Under the pieces are notes generated by a model. The model had not been told where the DNA came from, ran no database searches, and saw nothing but the letters and a program-made list of their open reading frames with translations. The position numbers and the translations under genes are program-made. From the NCBI RefSeq assembly GCF_018155095.1, contig NZ_NAAI01000003.1, positions 124,001-188,000 of the forward strand: a stretch of 64,000 nt of DNA, read 5' to 3'. This DNA comes from Bartonella queenslandensis (GTDB lineage Bacteria; Pseudomonadota; Alphaproteobacteria; Rhizobiales; Rhizobiaceae). Below are positions 8,495-18,306 of this stretch, piece by piece. Every line of letters begins with the position of its first letter. The first letter of the stretch is position 1.

Positions 8495-9757
8495 ATGAGA
8501 CGTGTTGTTGTTACTGGTTTAGGATTGGTATCTCCATTGGCTGGTAATATCGAATATAGTTGGAAACGACTTCTTGAAGGAAGGAGTGGTGTTCGGCGAA
8601 TTACTGAATTTGATGTGTCCGATTTACCATGCCAGATTGCAGCACGTATCCCTTTAGGTGATGGAACAGAGGGGACCTATAATGCTGATTTGTATATGGA
8701 ACCTAAAGAGCAACGTAAGGTTGATTCATTTATTGTTTATGCAATGGCTGCTGCTAACCAAGCGCTTGCAGATGCTGAATGGTTTCCTAAGAGTGATGAA
8801 GATCAGATTTGTACAGGGGTGTTAATTGGTTCGGGAATTGGAGGGATTGAGGGCATTGTTGAAGCTGGTTATACGCTTCGGGATAAAGGTCCGCGCCGTG
8901 TTTCTCCTTTTTTTATTCCAGGCCGTTTGATTAATCTTGCTTCTGGTTATGTGTCTATTCAATATGGTTTACGGGGGCCTAATCATTCGGTTGTGACAGC
9001 TTGTTCGACAGGGGCTCATGCGATCGGTGATGCGGCACGTTTGATTATGTTCGGTGATGCAGATGTTATGGTGGCAGGAGGAGCCGAATCTCCGATAAAT
9101 CGGATATCTCTTGCGGGATTTTCTGCTTGTAGAGCTCTTTCTACTTGTCGCAATGATGATCCTGAACGGGCCTCACGTCCTTATGATGCTGATCGTGATG
9201 GTTTTGTGATGGGGGAGGGAGCGGCAGTTGTTGTTTTAGAGGAGCTAGAACATGCCAAAAGGCGGGGAGCGCGTATTTATGCTGAAGTTATTGGTTACGG
9301 TTTATCGGGTGATGCTTACCACATTACAGCACCTTCAGAAAGTGGTGAAGGAGCTCAGCGTAGTATGATGGCCGCTCTTAAGCGTGCACAAGTGAATGTG
9401 AGTGAACTTGATTATATTAATGCTCATGGGACATCAACGATGGCTGATTCCATAGAGTTAGAGGCTGTTGAACGTGTTTTAGGAAATTATGCGCCACAAG
9501 TTTCTATGTCATCAACGAAGTCCTCTATTGGGCATTTACTTGGTGCAGCAGGTGCTGCTGAGGCTATTTTTTGTGTTTTAGCTATACGGGATAATATAGC
9601 GCCAGCGACACTTAATCTTGATAATCCATCGATTGAAACGAAAATCGATCTTGTCCCGCATAAACCACGTGAACGAAAGATTGATACGATACTTTCCAAT
9701 TCTTTCGGATTTGGTGGGACAAATGCATCGTTGGTGATGAGACGTTTTAGGGGATAA
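8495..9757 (+). CDS. fabF: 3-oxoacyl-[ACP] synthase II FabF
   Basis: FabF is the condensing enzyme that elongates acyl-ACP with malonyl-ACP. At 420 aa it has the normal length. The Cys-His-His triad is visible: TACSTGAHAIGDA (Cys near 169), NAHGTST (first His, near 310) and KSSIGHLLGAAGA (second His, near 345). The Gly-rich C-terminus NSFGFGGTNAS is typical. It lies between acpP and mltG, the usual alphaproteobacterial order. Confidence 0.97.
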   Translation: MRRVVVTGLGLVSPLAGNIEYSWKRLLEGRSGVRRITEFDVSDLPCQIAARIPLGDGTEGTYNADLYMEPKEQRKVDSFIVYAMAAANQALADAEWFPKSDEDQICTGVLIGSGIGGIEGIVEAGYTLRDKGPRRVSPFFIPGRLINLASGYVSIQYGLRGPNHSVVTACSTGAHAIGDAARLIMFGDADVMVAGGAESPINRISLAGFSACRALSTCRNDDPERASRPYDADRDGFVMGEGAAVVVLEELEHAKRRGARIYAEVIGYGLSGDAYHITAPSESGEGAQRSMMAALKRAQVNVSELDYINAHGTSTMADSIELEAVERVLGNYAPQVSMSSTKSSIGHLLGAAGAAEAIFCVLAIRDNIAPATLNLDNPSIETKIDLVPHKPRERKIDTILSNSFGFGGTNASLVMRRFRG

Positions 9758-9930
9758 TAAGTATTTTTATTTAATTTCTGCTTTTGAATTTTCACCTTTA
9801 TTATAAGGTAAATAAGAAATCGTAATATTGTCCTTAATTGCTATTGAGGGGTTGTGTCTGATGTGGAAAAGGAAAAATCATTAAAGGGCATAAGTGATTC
9901 CTCTTCGAATCATTAAGCGGATAGTTAGGC

Positions 9931-10962
9931 ATGTTAACACATAAAAAACAAAAGAAATCATCCATTGTCCGTAATCCTTTGGTTATTCTTGGTCATTTTT
10001 TTCTCATGCTGATAGTGATTATTCTTTTCGGCATAAGTATTCCTCTTTATATTGGAAAAAGTATTTTTGAAGAAAAGGAAAAAATTGAGGAAGCACAAGT
10101 TGTTCTTATCCATCCCGGGACAGGAATTCGCGAAATTGCTTCATTGCTAGAAAAACGTGGTTTAATTCGATCATCAGATATTTTTGTTTATGGGGTTGGT
10201 TATTACAAAAACACCAGTCACCTGAAGGCTGGTGAATATTTAATTCCAGCCCATGCTTCAATGCAGGATATTATGGATATTCTTGTGAAAGGAAAATCCA
10301 TTGAGTATACCTTTACAGTACCGGAAGGTTTAACGGTTCAGCAAGTTTTCGATCGATTAGCGGCCAATGAAATTTTGATTGGGGATCTTCCAAAAACGTT
10401 GCCTCCAGAGGGCTATTTGATGACGGATACTGTTCGCTTCATTCGAGGAACAACGCGTAAAGAAATTATAAATAGATTGTATGAGGGACAGAAAAAATTA
10501 ATTCATGCGATATGGGCTACGCGTTCACCTGATTTACCCATTAAATCAATTGATGAATTTGTCATATTGGCCTCAATTGTTGAGAAAGAAACAGGCGTTG
10601 CAGCAGAAAGACCAATGGTTGCTGCGGTATTTTATAACCGCCTTGCAAAGCATATGCGTCTTCAATCAGATCCAACGGTAATTTATGGTCTCTTTGGAGG
10701 AAAAGGGAAGCCATCAGGTCGTGCAATTTACCGTTCAGATCTTGAGAAGGAAACACCCTATAATACTTATAAAATTAATGGTTTACCCCCAACAGCTATT
10801 GCAAATCCAGGTCGTGATTCTTTGAAAGCAGTAGCACATCCACCAAGCAGTGATGCGCTTTATTTTGTTGCGGACGGTTCAGGAGGACATGTTTTCTCTC
10901 AAACCTTAGAAGAACATAATATGAATGTTCGCAAGTGGCGAGAATTAAAGGCAAAACATTAA
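9931..10962 (+). CDS. mltG: Endolytic peptidoglycan transglycosylase MltG (YceG-like)
   Basis: MltG cleaves nascent glycan strands next to the inner membrane and so helps set glycan chain length. The 343-aa protein has a basic N-terminus, one membrane anchor (about residues 17-42), a LysM-like region, and the YceG core with ASIVEKETGVAAERPMVAA (the conserved Glu) and LQSDPTVIYG. The C-terminal part contains YNTY and GLPPTAIANPG, both family hallmarks. It follows fabF by 173 bp, an order shared widely in alphaproteobacteria. Confidence 0.95.
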   Translation: MLTHKKQKKSSIVRNPLVILGHFFLMLIVIILFGISIPLYIGKSIFEEKEKIEEAQVVLIHPGTGIREIASLLEKRGLIRSSDIFVYGVGYYKNTSHLKAGEYLIPAHASMQDIMDILVKGKSIEYTFTVPEGLTVQQVFDRLAANEILIGDLPKTLPPEGYLMTDTVRFIRGTTRKEIINRLYEGQKKLIHAIWATRSPDLPIKSIDEFVILASIVEKETGVAAERPMVAAVFYNRLAKHMRLQSDPTVIYGLFGGKGKPSGRAIYRSDLEKETPYNTYKINGLPPTAIANPGRDSLKAVAHPPSSDALYFVADGSGGHVFSQTLEEHNMNVRKWRELKAKH

Positions 10963-10986
10963 TTTATGATGATACAAAATTTTCTG

Positions 10987-11170
10987 GCATCATCAATGAG
11001 AGTCCCAAATATAGTAAGATTTTACTACTTAATCTTTTGATGAGAATGATAAAAAATTATTTTCTTGTATGTTACAAATGAGATGAGCGTATAGATACAA
11101 AATATTTAAGAAAGAAATGAAAATATTTCTGATAAATTATCTCAATGAAAGTGCAGAATAGCATGGAGAA
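10987..11170 (+). repeat. Dispersed repeat copy C (upstream part of a decayed integrase locus)
   Basis: This part of the 297-bp mltG-gmk spacer resembles the first half of the repeat at 31255-31606. Shared blocks by eye are GAGAGTCC.AAATAT at the left end, TTTTCTTGTAT.TTACAA in the middle and AAGAAAGAA..AAAATAT.TCT on the right. The integrase-coding part is not recognisable here. It is listed as a repeat because four copies in this window share the same block order. Confidence 0.5.
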
Positions 11171-11259
11171 CTGCTGACAAAATAATTGATTAGGGAAAAG
11201 GTTGAAATAATGTATCGTTCAAATTTTGAAGAAAAATTTATACAAAGTAGAGTGGTGTA

Positions 11260-11925
11260 ATGACAGTCATTGAAAGTGAATTGAATACTCTAAAAACAAA
11301 TCAACGACGCGGTTTTTTATTTATTCTCTCTTCACCTTCAGGTGCTGGTAAATCAACAATTTCGAGGTTACTTTTAAAAGATGGACAATTAGAGCTTTCT
11401 GTCAGTGCAACCACAAGGGAAAAGCGTCCCAGTGAAGTCAATGGACTCCACTATCACTTTATTTCGAAGGAAGAGTTTGAACATAAACGTGATAGAGATG
11501 AATTTATTGAATGGGCAGAAGTACACGGGAATTATTATGGAACGTTACGTGAAACCGTTGAAAATGCATTGAGTGCTGGTCGTGATATGTTATTTGATAT
11601 CGACTATCAAGGTACCAAGCAGATGCAAAAAAAGATGCCAAGAGACACCGTCTCTGTTTTTATTCTTCCACCATCAATGAAAGAGCTTGTTGCGCGTTTA
11701 TATCGTCGAGCAGAAGATAGCCAAGATATCATTAATTTACGATTGGAAAATGCACGAACGGAGCTAAAACATTGGCGTTCTTATGATTATATTGTGATCA
11801 ATGAAGATTTAGATCAGTCTTTGTCTTTTATTCGGTCCATTTATTTAGCTGAAACCGCAAAACGCGAGAGAAGTGCTTTTCTTGAAACTTTTATTAAGGA
11901 ACTTATTTCTGAAAAGATTAATTAA
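11260..11925 (+). CDS. gmk: Guanylate kinase
   Basis: Guanylate kinase phosphorylates GMP to GDP. The 221-aa protein has the P-loop SSPSGAGKS (24-32) and the GMP-binding pattern [29 protein letters not shown] and the C-terminal lid region are also present. The N-terminus has about 17 residues before the kinase core, usual for rhizobial homologues. It is followed by a short spacer and the convergent ksgA. Confidence 0.97.
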   Translation: MTVIESELNTLKTNQRRGFLFILSSPSGAGKSTISRLLLKDGQLELSVSATTREKRPSEVNGLHYHFISKEEFEHKRDRDEFIEWAEVHGNYYGTLRETVENALSAGRDMLFDIDYQGTKQMQKKMPRDTVSVFILPPSMKELVARLYRRAEDSQDIINLRLENARTELKHWRSYDYIVINEDLDQSLSFIRSIYLAETAKRERSAFLETFIKELISEKIN

Positions 11926-11956
11926 TATTTTTATTGTTTTAAAAAAGTTATACTTT

Positions 11957-12787
11957 TTAGGTTATCAAATTCGCTAAAGTCACAAATTCAGAAATTGAAA
12001 GTGTTTCAGCACGGCGTGTTCCATCAATTCCTGCTTTTTCTAAAAGTACTTCACCTCCAAGTGTTTTGAGATTTTGACGAAGCATTTTTCGTCTTTGTCC
12101 AAAAGCGGTTTTTGTAACAAAGCTTAGTTTTTGTGCAGAGCAGACAAGAGGTTGAGTTCGTGGAATAATATGAACAACAGAAGAAGTTACTTTAGGCGCT
12201 GGTACGAAGGCTTGAGGCGGCACATCAAAAGCAATTTTAGCCGTGGCACGCCAACCAGTTAAGACACTAAGACGTCCATAATGAGAAGATTGAGGCTTGG
12301 CCGTAATTCGTTTAGCAACTTCATGTTGGAACATCAATGTCATTGATTCATAAAAAGGAGGCCATGGTTCCACTAACAGCCAATTTAATAAGAGTTGCGT
12401 ACCAATATTATAAGGAAGATTGGCAATAATGCGTGGTTTTTCTGAGTTTGTTTCAAAAAGTTTTGAAAAATCTTGTTTCAATGCATCATTACAAATAAGT
12501 TTTAATTTGTTCGGATAGTGCTTTTCTATTTCTAAGAGAGCTGGTATGCAGCGCTCATCACGCTCTATTGCTGTTACAATCGCGCCCTTTGCTAGCAAGG
12601 CGCGCGTGAGCCCTCCAGGACCAGGACCAATTTCAAGAACAGGTTTTCCTTTTATATTGCCTGCTTGATGAGCGATTTTAGAGGTTAAATTCAGATCAAA
12701 AAGGAAATTTTGTCCCAACGATTTATGCGCTTGTAACCCATATGTATCAATGACTTCACGCAGAGGAGGGAGATTATCTATTGGCAT
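11957..12787 (-). CDS. rsmA: 16S rRNA (adenine1518/1519-N6)-dimethyltransferase KsgA/RsmA
   Basis: This enzyme dimethylates two adenines near the 3' end of 16S rRNA in late 30S assembly. The 276-aa protein has SLGQNFLFD, the SAM motif [10 protein letters not shown] near 51 and the catalytic NLPYNIG near 123. [13 protein letters not shown] in the C-terminal domain is typical. The start overlaps the end of pdxA by 10 bp, so it is the last gene of the lptFGD-surA-pdxA-ksgA operon. Confidence 0.97.
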   Translation of the reverse strand: MPIDNLPPLREVIDTYGLQAHKSLGQNFLFDLNLTSKIAHQAGNIKGKPVLEIGPGPGGLTRALLAKGAIVTAIERDERCIPALLEIEKHYPNKLKLICNDALKQDFSKLFETNSEKPRIIANLPYNIGTQLLLNWLLVEPWPPFYESMTLMFQHEVAKRITAKPQSSHYGRLSVLTGWRATAKIAFDVPPQAFVPAPKVTSSVVHIIPRTQPLVCSAQKLSFVTKTAFGQRRKMLRQNLKTLGGEVLLEKAGIDGTRRAETLSISEFVTLANLIT

Positions 12788-13791
12788 GATATCGAATTAT
12801 TTTTTGCAAGTTGATTTGCAAGCTTAAGAGCCGCAATAAAGCTTTCAGGAGAAGCTATACCTTTATCAGCAATATTAAAAGCAGTTCCGTGATCTGGAGA
12901 CGTACGAATGAAGGGGAGACCTAACGTAACATTAACGGTGGTATCAAAATCTAATGTTTTCACAGGGATAAGAGCTTGATCATGATACATGCAAAGAGCC
13001 ACATCATATATTTTTCTTGCGCATTCATGGAACATTGTATCGGCAGGAAGTGGACCAGTAATATTGATTCCTTTCTTTTTAAGATATTCAATAGCAGGTG
13101 TGATAACTTCAATATCTTCTTTTCCCATTGCACCTCTTTCTCCAGCGTGAGGATTAAGACCAGCTACAGCCAGTCGAGGTGACGTTATTTTAAACCGTTT
13201 TTTTAAGTCGCATTCAGTAATGAAGGCCGTTTGAATGATTAAACGATCGGTCAGCTGTGAAGGAACATCTTTGAATGGAATATGAACAGTTATTGGTACC
13301 GTTTTTAATCGAGGCCCTGCTAACATCATAACTGGATGATAAGATTTATGAAAAGCTTTATGGGCTAAATCAGCCAAAAATTCTGTATGACCTGGAAATT
13401 CAAATCCGGCATCATAAAGATTCTTTTTGGCAATAGGACAAGTAACCAATGCAGAAGCCTGTCTACTTTGAATCAATTGAACACCGCGCTCAATAGATTC
13501 AATGATTCCAGCAGCATTGTTTGGAGAGGAAACCCCCAATTGATCACTTTGTTTGTTTTTTAATGGTATGATAGGGAGAGCGTTTTGAAAGTTTTCGACA
13601 GGATTGGTGGTTAAAACAGATTCCACTTCAACATCAATCTGTAAAAAACGAGCGCGCGAACGAATAACATCTGGATCAGCAACAAGTACAAAAGCCGGAA
13701 CTTGACGAGTAACACGCAAGCTCCATGCTTTTAGAGCTATTTCAGGACCAATTCCGGCTGGATCACCACCACTAACAACAAGAGCAGTCAT
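12778..13791 (-). CDS. pdxA: 4-hydroxythreonine-4-phosphate dehydrogenase PdxA
   Basis: PdxA oxidises 4-phosphohydroxy-threonine in pyridoxal-5'-phosphate synthesis. At 337 aa it has the usual length. [12 protein letters not shown] opens the protein, and the metal-binding histidines lie in [19 protein letters not shown] and [11 protein letters not shown]. The ATG overlaps the stop of the SurA-like gene by one base (TAATG) and the 3' end overlaps ksgA, so translation is coupled on both sides. Confidence 0.96.
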   Translation of the reverse strand: MTALVVSGGDPAGIGPEIALKAWSLRVTRQVPAFVLVADPDVIRSRARFLQIDVEVESVLTTNPVENFQNALPIIPLKNKQSDQLGVSSPNNAAGIIESIERGVQLIQSRQASALVTCPIAKKNLYDAGFEFPGHTEFLADLAHKAFHKSYHPVMMLAGPRLKTVPITVHIPFKDVPSQLTDRLIIQTAFITECDLKKRFKITSPRLAVAGLNPHAGERGAMGKEDIEVITPAIEYLKKKGINITGPLPADTMFHECARKIYDVALCMYHDQALIPVKTLDFDTTVNVTLGLPFIRTSPDHGTAFNIADKGIASPESFIAALKLANQLAKNNSISCQ

Positions 13792-14759
13792 TATTGAATA
13801 CGAGCGACACGCCGCAGTTCTTCTAAATATTTTTCGCTTAATTCTTCAAGTTGTTTCGGACTTCTTTTTTTATTATCTTGAAGAGAAAATATCAGCCGAG
13901 CAACATAATCATCAGAAACCCTTTTTATTTTGCAAACAGCAATTGCTTCAATTCCATCAGATGTTTCTTGTAATTTTGTCATTTTTCCAGCAGGTGTTGC
14001 AAGAATAGCTTGCTCCCATGCACTGGGAAGTTGAGGCTCCAGATACTTTCCTAAGTGGCGGATCGTAACGTCTAAAATACCTCTTGCTTGATTGTGGGCA
14101 TTTGCACATCCACGAAAATGGGTGCGGAAATTATTTGCTTCTTTCTGACGTCTTTCAAAGATTTCTGAACGACGATGGGCAGGAATAACAAAAACAATGC
14201 GCTGTAATGTATACTCGTTGGTTGAAGGTTTAACACCACCATTTTTTAATATTCTGCGCACAGCTTCTTGTTCGCTAACCATACCAATTTGAGCTTGATA
14301 GCGTGCGTTAACAAGACGCCCCCATCCTATTTGTCCACGGATGTAGTCTTTAAAATGTTGCACAGTAATATCACTTTCGATTAGAATGTGGTTGAGCTGA
14401 TCAAGAGTCATATTATTTTGCGCTGCAAAGTTTTCAAAAGCTTTATCAACTTCATCATTGGTTACTTCAATATTACGGCGTTTTATTTCAATATTTTTTA
14501 GCTCTTCATCGATAAGCTCTTTTTTAGCTTGTGCCACCAAATTACCTTGCTTTTGTTGCAATCTGAGAAATGCAACACGCCTTTGTATATCATAATTTGT
14601 GATAGGATTGCCATTCACTGTAACAACAATAGCAGTCTGCGCGAAGGCCGACGGAATCAAAAATCCCTTTATTAGAAGGCTGCTTACGCTTAAAGACGTA
14701 ATATAAAATAAAGCAAGAATACGCTTTTTCAATTTATTCATGTAAATAGGCTTTCGCAT
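13791..14759 (-). CDS. SurA-like periplasmic chaperone (SurA_N domain)
   Basis: This 322-aa exported protein has a basic start and a hydrophobic signal segment (about residues 10-40, ending SAFAQ). An N-terminal SurA-type chaperone region follows: VTVNGNPITNYDIQRR is the family opening. The C-terminal half should be a parvulin-like domain but shows only weak resemblance. SurA proteins escort beta-barrel proteins to the Bam machinery, and the position between lptD and pdxA is the standard surA place. LptD is a known SurA client, which fits the operon. ATG starts at 14759 and 14741 are both possible. Confidence 0.85.
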   Translation of the reverse strand: MRKPIYMNKLKKRILALFYITSLSVSSLLIKGFLIPSAFAQTAIVVTVNGNPITNYDIQRRVAFLRLQQKQGNLVAQAKKELIDEELKNIEIKRRNIEVTNDEVDKAFENFAAQNNMTLDQLNHILIESDITVQHFKDYIRGQIGWGRLVNARYQAQIGMVSEQEAVRRILKNGGVKPSTNEYTLQRIVFVIPAHRRSEIFERRQKEANNFRTHFRGCANAHNQARGILDVTIRHLGKYLEPQLPSAWEQAILATPAGKMTKLQETSDGIEAIAVCKIKRVSDDYVARLIFSLQDNKKRSPKQLEELSEKYLEELRRVARIQ

Positions 14760-14844
14760 TGTTTATTAATTCTCATCAACAACTTAAACTATACGCTTTT
14801 TTTCATAAAAACAATAATAAGTTTAATTACTTATACATTACTCT

Positions 14845-17214
14845 TTACAAATTTGAATCTATCTTTTTTCCGATATCTGCGATTGTACGCAATGAAAGAG
14901 AGAAACTAAAGTTCTGCAAGGGTGTTTTTCTTATTGGATTCATTATCTGTTGATAACCAAATGTGAGCCCAAAACATTCATCTGAATAATTTAAGCTAAT
15001 TCCTCGTTTTATAAATCTCCCCGATACAAGATCATAACCGGCATTACTATTAACGAACCAATAGTCTGCCAGTTTTAAGCCCGTTTGAAAAGAAATTTCT
15101 TGGCGCTCTTGTGGATATTCGTAATTTGGTTGGCTTGCGATATAAGCATATTGTACAGAGGCCCAAAAAGATTTCCATTTTTGTGATGCTTCAATTTCAC
15201 TACGGCGGATTTTTCCTGTTTTTTTGTCAAAGCGTCCACGAGTTTCTAAGGAAAAGCCGCTTTTATGGGTCGCACCAAACATTGCAACATAGTCTGAACG
15301 TTTTGCCTCTAAGCTAGAATGAATACCGACATTAACAAAGTCTTTTTCTGCAAAAGAATTCTTTCCTGCCAGATGAAAGGATTGTCCAATGAGACCATAA
15401 AGAGACCAAGTGTCATTAAAGCTTCCGGAATATCTTAGACCTATATTGGCTCTTGTGCCCCCTTCTACACGATCATAACCAGAAAATTTATCCCGTTGAA
15501 AGAGAGTGGTTGCATCAAAGATAAAGCTTTGGGCATCTTCATTAGGAAGTTGTCCAATATATTGTTCGTTATTGCGTATAAAAATTTGTGCGGTTGGTTC
15601 TATAATATGTGTAGAATGACCTGCTGTAACAAGGAAAGGATAGCGTGCTTCCAGCCCTGCTGTTGCCATACCACGAATTGTTGAGCTACGAATTACGGAT
15701 AAGGCATTGTTTTCTACAGAAACAGCACGATTTTCGTGTACATTGGTTGTAATGATATCGGCCCGTAGAGAAAGAAGGGGAGTTAAGATGAGGCCATTGT
15801 ACGTGTTAAAACGTTTTTTCCACTGCAGCTCATTTGTCAAACGCAAACTATTTCCAGCCAGACCAGAAAGTCTTCCCGTGTTGAGAGAATTTTCATTCCA
15901 GTTGGGTGAAATGAAATCGGCATGACGACGGTAAATCGATTGTATATTGCTATGGAAGGTAAGCTCTCCATTATAAATGAGCTCATCTGGTGTGAAAGAA
16001 TAATCGATACGTGGTAGAACCCATGCTTGCCGAGAGTGACGTTCATAATAAGGATCATTCAATACGGAGTCTTGAATTTTAAAATGATAAAAACGCATGT
16101 CAAAATAGTTTTTTCCTGCAAGACCATTCAGATAAATCTGAGAAAGTTTTGTAGGATTGCTATAGTTTTCCAGCTTGTACGCACGACTAAAATGTCGATC
16201 GGATTGAGTAAAAATATCCCATCCATAAGTCCAGTGTGAATTAATACGAAAGTCCCCTTTTGTTGCTAGCATATAACGGTTTTTATGCTGTGCATCAATC
16301 GTATCATTGTCAAATCTATGTGGTTTCATTTGATATATATGAGCAAAGCGAATGTTATACCTGCCCATTTTTAAACGCTGACGCCATTCTCCTTCGGTTA
16401 AAAGCCCTTGTTGAGTATAAACGGTAGCAGAAAGCGTAAAATCGTAATGGGGGGCAAGATTCCAGAAATAAGAATTCTTTATTCCCATACCAAGATAATC
16501 AGTATAAAAAAAATGAGGTGTAAGCAGACCGCTAGCACGTCTGACAGTTGGATCATAGAGCTCAAAATTTGGAAATTTTATAATCGGCACACCAAAAACT
16601 TCAAAACTGCTATTTTCAAACCGAATCTTTTTAACACGATTATTCCATATGATCTTTCTAGCTTTAATTTTCCACAGGACCTCTTTATCTGGTTTATAAG
16701 AGCAAGGTTCACAGGCTGTATAGGTTGCATTTTCAAAAATTGTTATCTGATTGTTTTTTCGTGCTGCATTTTGAGCGGTAAAGTGCACATTGTTAGCTGT
16801 ATCAATACGTAAGGCGTTTACAAAACCCTCGCCAAGATCTTTGGTCATATCAATTTGATTAGAATAAATCTTATTACCATCTTTTTGAGTAATTTCAACT
16901 TTTCCTTGTGCTATAAGTCGTCCTGTTTTTTGATTATAAATAATTTTTTGAGCGACCACTTTATTGCCATCATATTCAACTTGGACATTACCTTGTGCAG
17001 AAACAGTGTTTTCATCACGATTGTAGATGAGTTCATCCGCAGAGAGCAAAAGAGGACGTTCTGGATTTTGAATGCGACTTTGAGGAGGAGACATAAGGCT
17101 TTGAGCTTGTGCGCAATAAGGCAAAGCTCCCCCTAAGACAACCACTATAACACTTCTAAAAGTGAGAGCACTTAATCTTGTTAAAATGATTTTTTTACGT
17201 ATTAATGCTTTCAC
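14845..17214 (-). CDS. lptD: LPS-assembly outer membrane protein LptD
   Basis: LptD is the outer-membrane barrel that inserts lipopolysaccharide into the outer leaflet. The 789-aa precursor starts with GTG at 17214, directly after the lptG stop (TAAGTG). A signal peptide covers about residues 1-38 (ending CAQAQ). The OstA/LptA-like periplasmic domain follows (ADELIYNRDENTVSAQGNV), then the C-terminal barrel with aromatic-rich strands. Cysteines occur in a CEPC motif near residue 180 and one near the C-terminus, candidates for disulfides. It is part of the lptF-lptG-lptD run. Confidence 0.94.
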   Translation of the reverse strand: MKALIRKKIILTRLSALTFRSVIVVVLGGALPYCAQAQSLMSPPQSRIQNPERPLLLSADELIYNRDENTVSAQGNVQVEYDGNKVVAQKIIYNQKTGRLIAQGKVEITQKDGNKIYSNQIDMTKDLGEGFVNALRIDTANNVHFTAQNAARKNNQITIFENATYTACEPCSYKPDKEVLWKIKARKIIWNNRVKKIRFENSSFEVFGVPIIKFPNFELYDPTVRRASGLLTPHFFYTDYLGMGIKNSYFWNLAPHYDFTLSATVYTQQGLLTEGEWRQRLKMGRYNIRFAHIYQMKPHRFDNDTIDAQHKNRYMLATKGDFRINSHWTYGWDIFTQSDRHFSRAYKLENYSNPTKLSQIYLNGLAGKNYFDMRFYHFKIQDSVLNDPYYERHSRQAWVLPRIDYSFTPDELIYNGELTFHSNIQSIYRRHADFISPNWNENSLNTGRLSGLAGNSLRLTNELQWKKRFNTYNGLILTPLLSLRADIITTNVHENRAVSVENNALSVIRSSTIRGMATAGLEARYPFLVTAGHSTHIIEPTAQIFIRNNEQYIGQLPNEDAQSFIFDATTLFQRDKFSGYDRVEGGTRANIGLRYSGSFNDTWSLYGLIGQSFHLAGKNSFAEKDFVNVGIHSSLEAKRSDYVAMFGATHKSGFSLETRGRFDKKTGKIRRSEIEASQKWKSFWASVQYAYIASQPNYEYPQERQEISFQTGLKLADYWFVNSNAGYDLVSGRFIKRGISLNYSDECFGLTFGYQQIMNPIRKTPLQNFSFSLSLRTIADIGKKIDSNL

Positions 17215-18306
17215 TTAGCCATCCTCTTTATGAAGTAAAAAAGAGATTCCCAAGAATAATGCAATAACAACAGGTGTCCAAGCGGCAATAATTGGTGGGA
17301 TATATCCAGCATTACCAAAAGCCTGAACAAGTACGGAAATAACATACAGCATAAATCCAGCTATTACGCCACCAAGAATCAACGTTCTAGATTGTCCAAA
17401 ACGCGTAAAATTTAAAGATACAGTTGCTGCAATGAGAGTCATTGCCACAAGCAATGCCGGTAAGGCAATCAAAGATTGTAAATACATATCAAAATTATTA
17501 GCAGAATAACCAAATGAACGTGCGATCATAATTTTTTGGGGCAATTGGTAAAATGGAATAGTTGCTGGGTTCACTAGACGTTCCGTTAAAAATTCAGGTT
17601 TTAAATTGGTTTTTATTTTCAACACGGTAAATTTTTCAGGAGGGCGCCCTATTTTATAAATTGTTCCATTTGTTAATAGCCAAGCACCATTGGTCAAAGT
17701 TGCTTTTGGAGCATTAATCCAATTTTTGACGGTTGCATCGTCTTTATATTGTATAAAGGTTGCATCGAGAAGAGAAAGTCCTTGGTCGGTGATAAATTTA
17801 GCACCAATGGTTGTTCTTCCTAAATCTGTACGCTGTGTTAACCAGTGGATACGCGGATTATGAAGCGATGTTAGTACATTATTATTACGCCATTCAGTCA
17901 TCATTTTCTCTGCTTGAGAAAAACCCCATGCAGCAAGTGGATTAATGAGAAGAATTGAAAATAATCCCAAAAGAAAAGCTCCCAAACAAGCAGGCATAAG
18001 AAATTGCCATGCAGAAACACCGATTGAGCGCGTCACGACAAGTTCAAGTTTTTTGTTAAGCGAGATAAGCGTTGCCATGGAAGAAAAGAGTGCAATGAAA
18101 GGTATAAGTTGTTGCATAATAAAAGGGATGCGTAAAACAGAGAGGAGAAATGCATCCTTTGCTGTATAATGCGGAAGGGAAGGGAGCCTTCCAGAATTTT
18201 CTGTAAAATCGATTAAAAGAGCAAGAACAAAAATCCCCCCCAAAAAATAACAAGTTATTCTAAGATAACGTATAAAGAAATAGCGTCCAAGTGTCCACCC
18301 AATCAT
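17215..18306 (-). CDS. lptG: LPS export ABC transporter permease LptG
   Basis: This YjgP/YjgQ-family permease forms the LptB2FG complex with LptF and pulls LPS from the inner membrane. The 363-aa protein has three N-terminal membrane segments, a periplasmic jellyroll region (about 130-260) and three C-terminal segments, the normal layout. The motif NKKLELVVTRSIGVSAWQF is the conserved coupling helix. Its ATG overlaps the lptF stop by 4 bp. Assignment as LptG rather than LptF rests on order and on similarity by eye. Confidence 0.93.
   Translation of the reverse strand: MIGWTLGRYFFIRYLRITCYFLGGIFVLALLIDFTENSGRLPSLPHYTAKDAFLLSVLRIPFIMQQLIPFIALFSSMATLISLNKKLELVVTRSIGVSAWQFLMPACLGAFLLGLFSILLINPLAAWGFSQAEKMMTEWRNNNVLTSLHNPRIHWLTQRTDLGRTTIGAKFITDQGLSLLDATFIQYKDDATVKNWINAPKATLTNGAWLLTNGTIYKIGRPPEKFTVLKIKTNLKPEFLTERLVNPATIPFYQLPQKIMIARSFGYSANNFDMYLQSLIALPALLVAMTLIAATVSLNFTRFGQSRTLILGGVIAGFMLYVISVLVQAFGNAGYIPPIIAAWTPVVIALFLGISFLLHKEDG

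Noticed and set aside
15111-17136. Many plus-strand frames inside lptD
   Set aside because: They are antisense shadows of a clear 789-codon gene.
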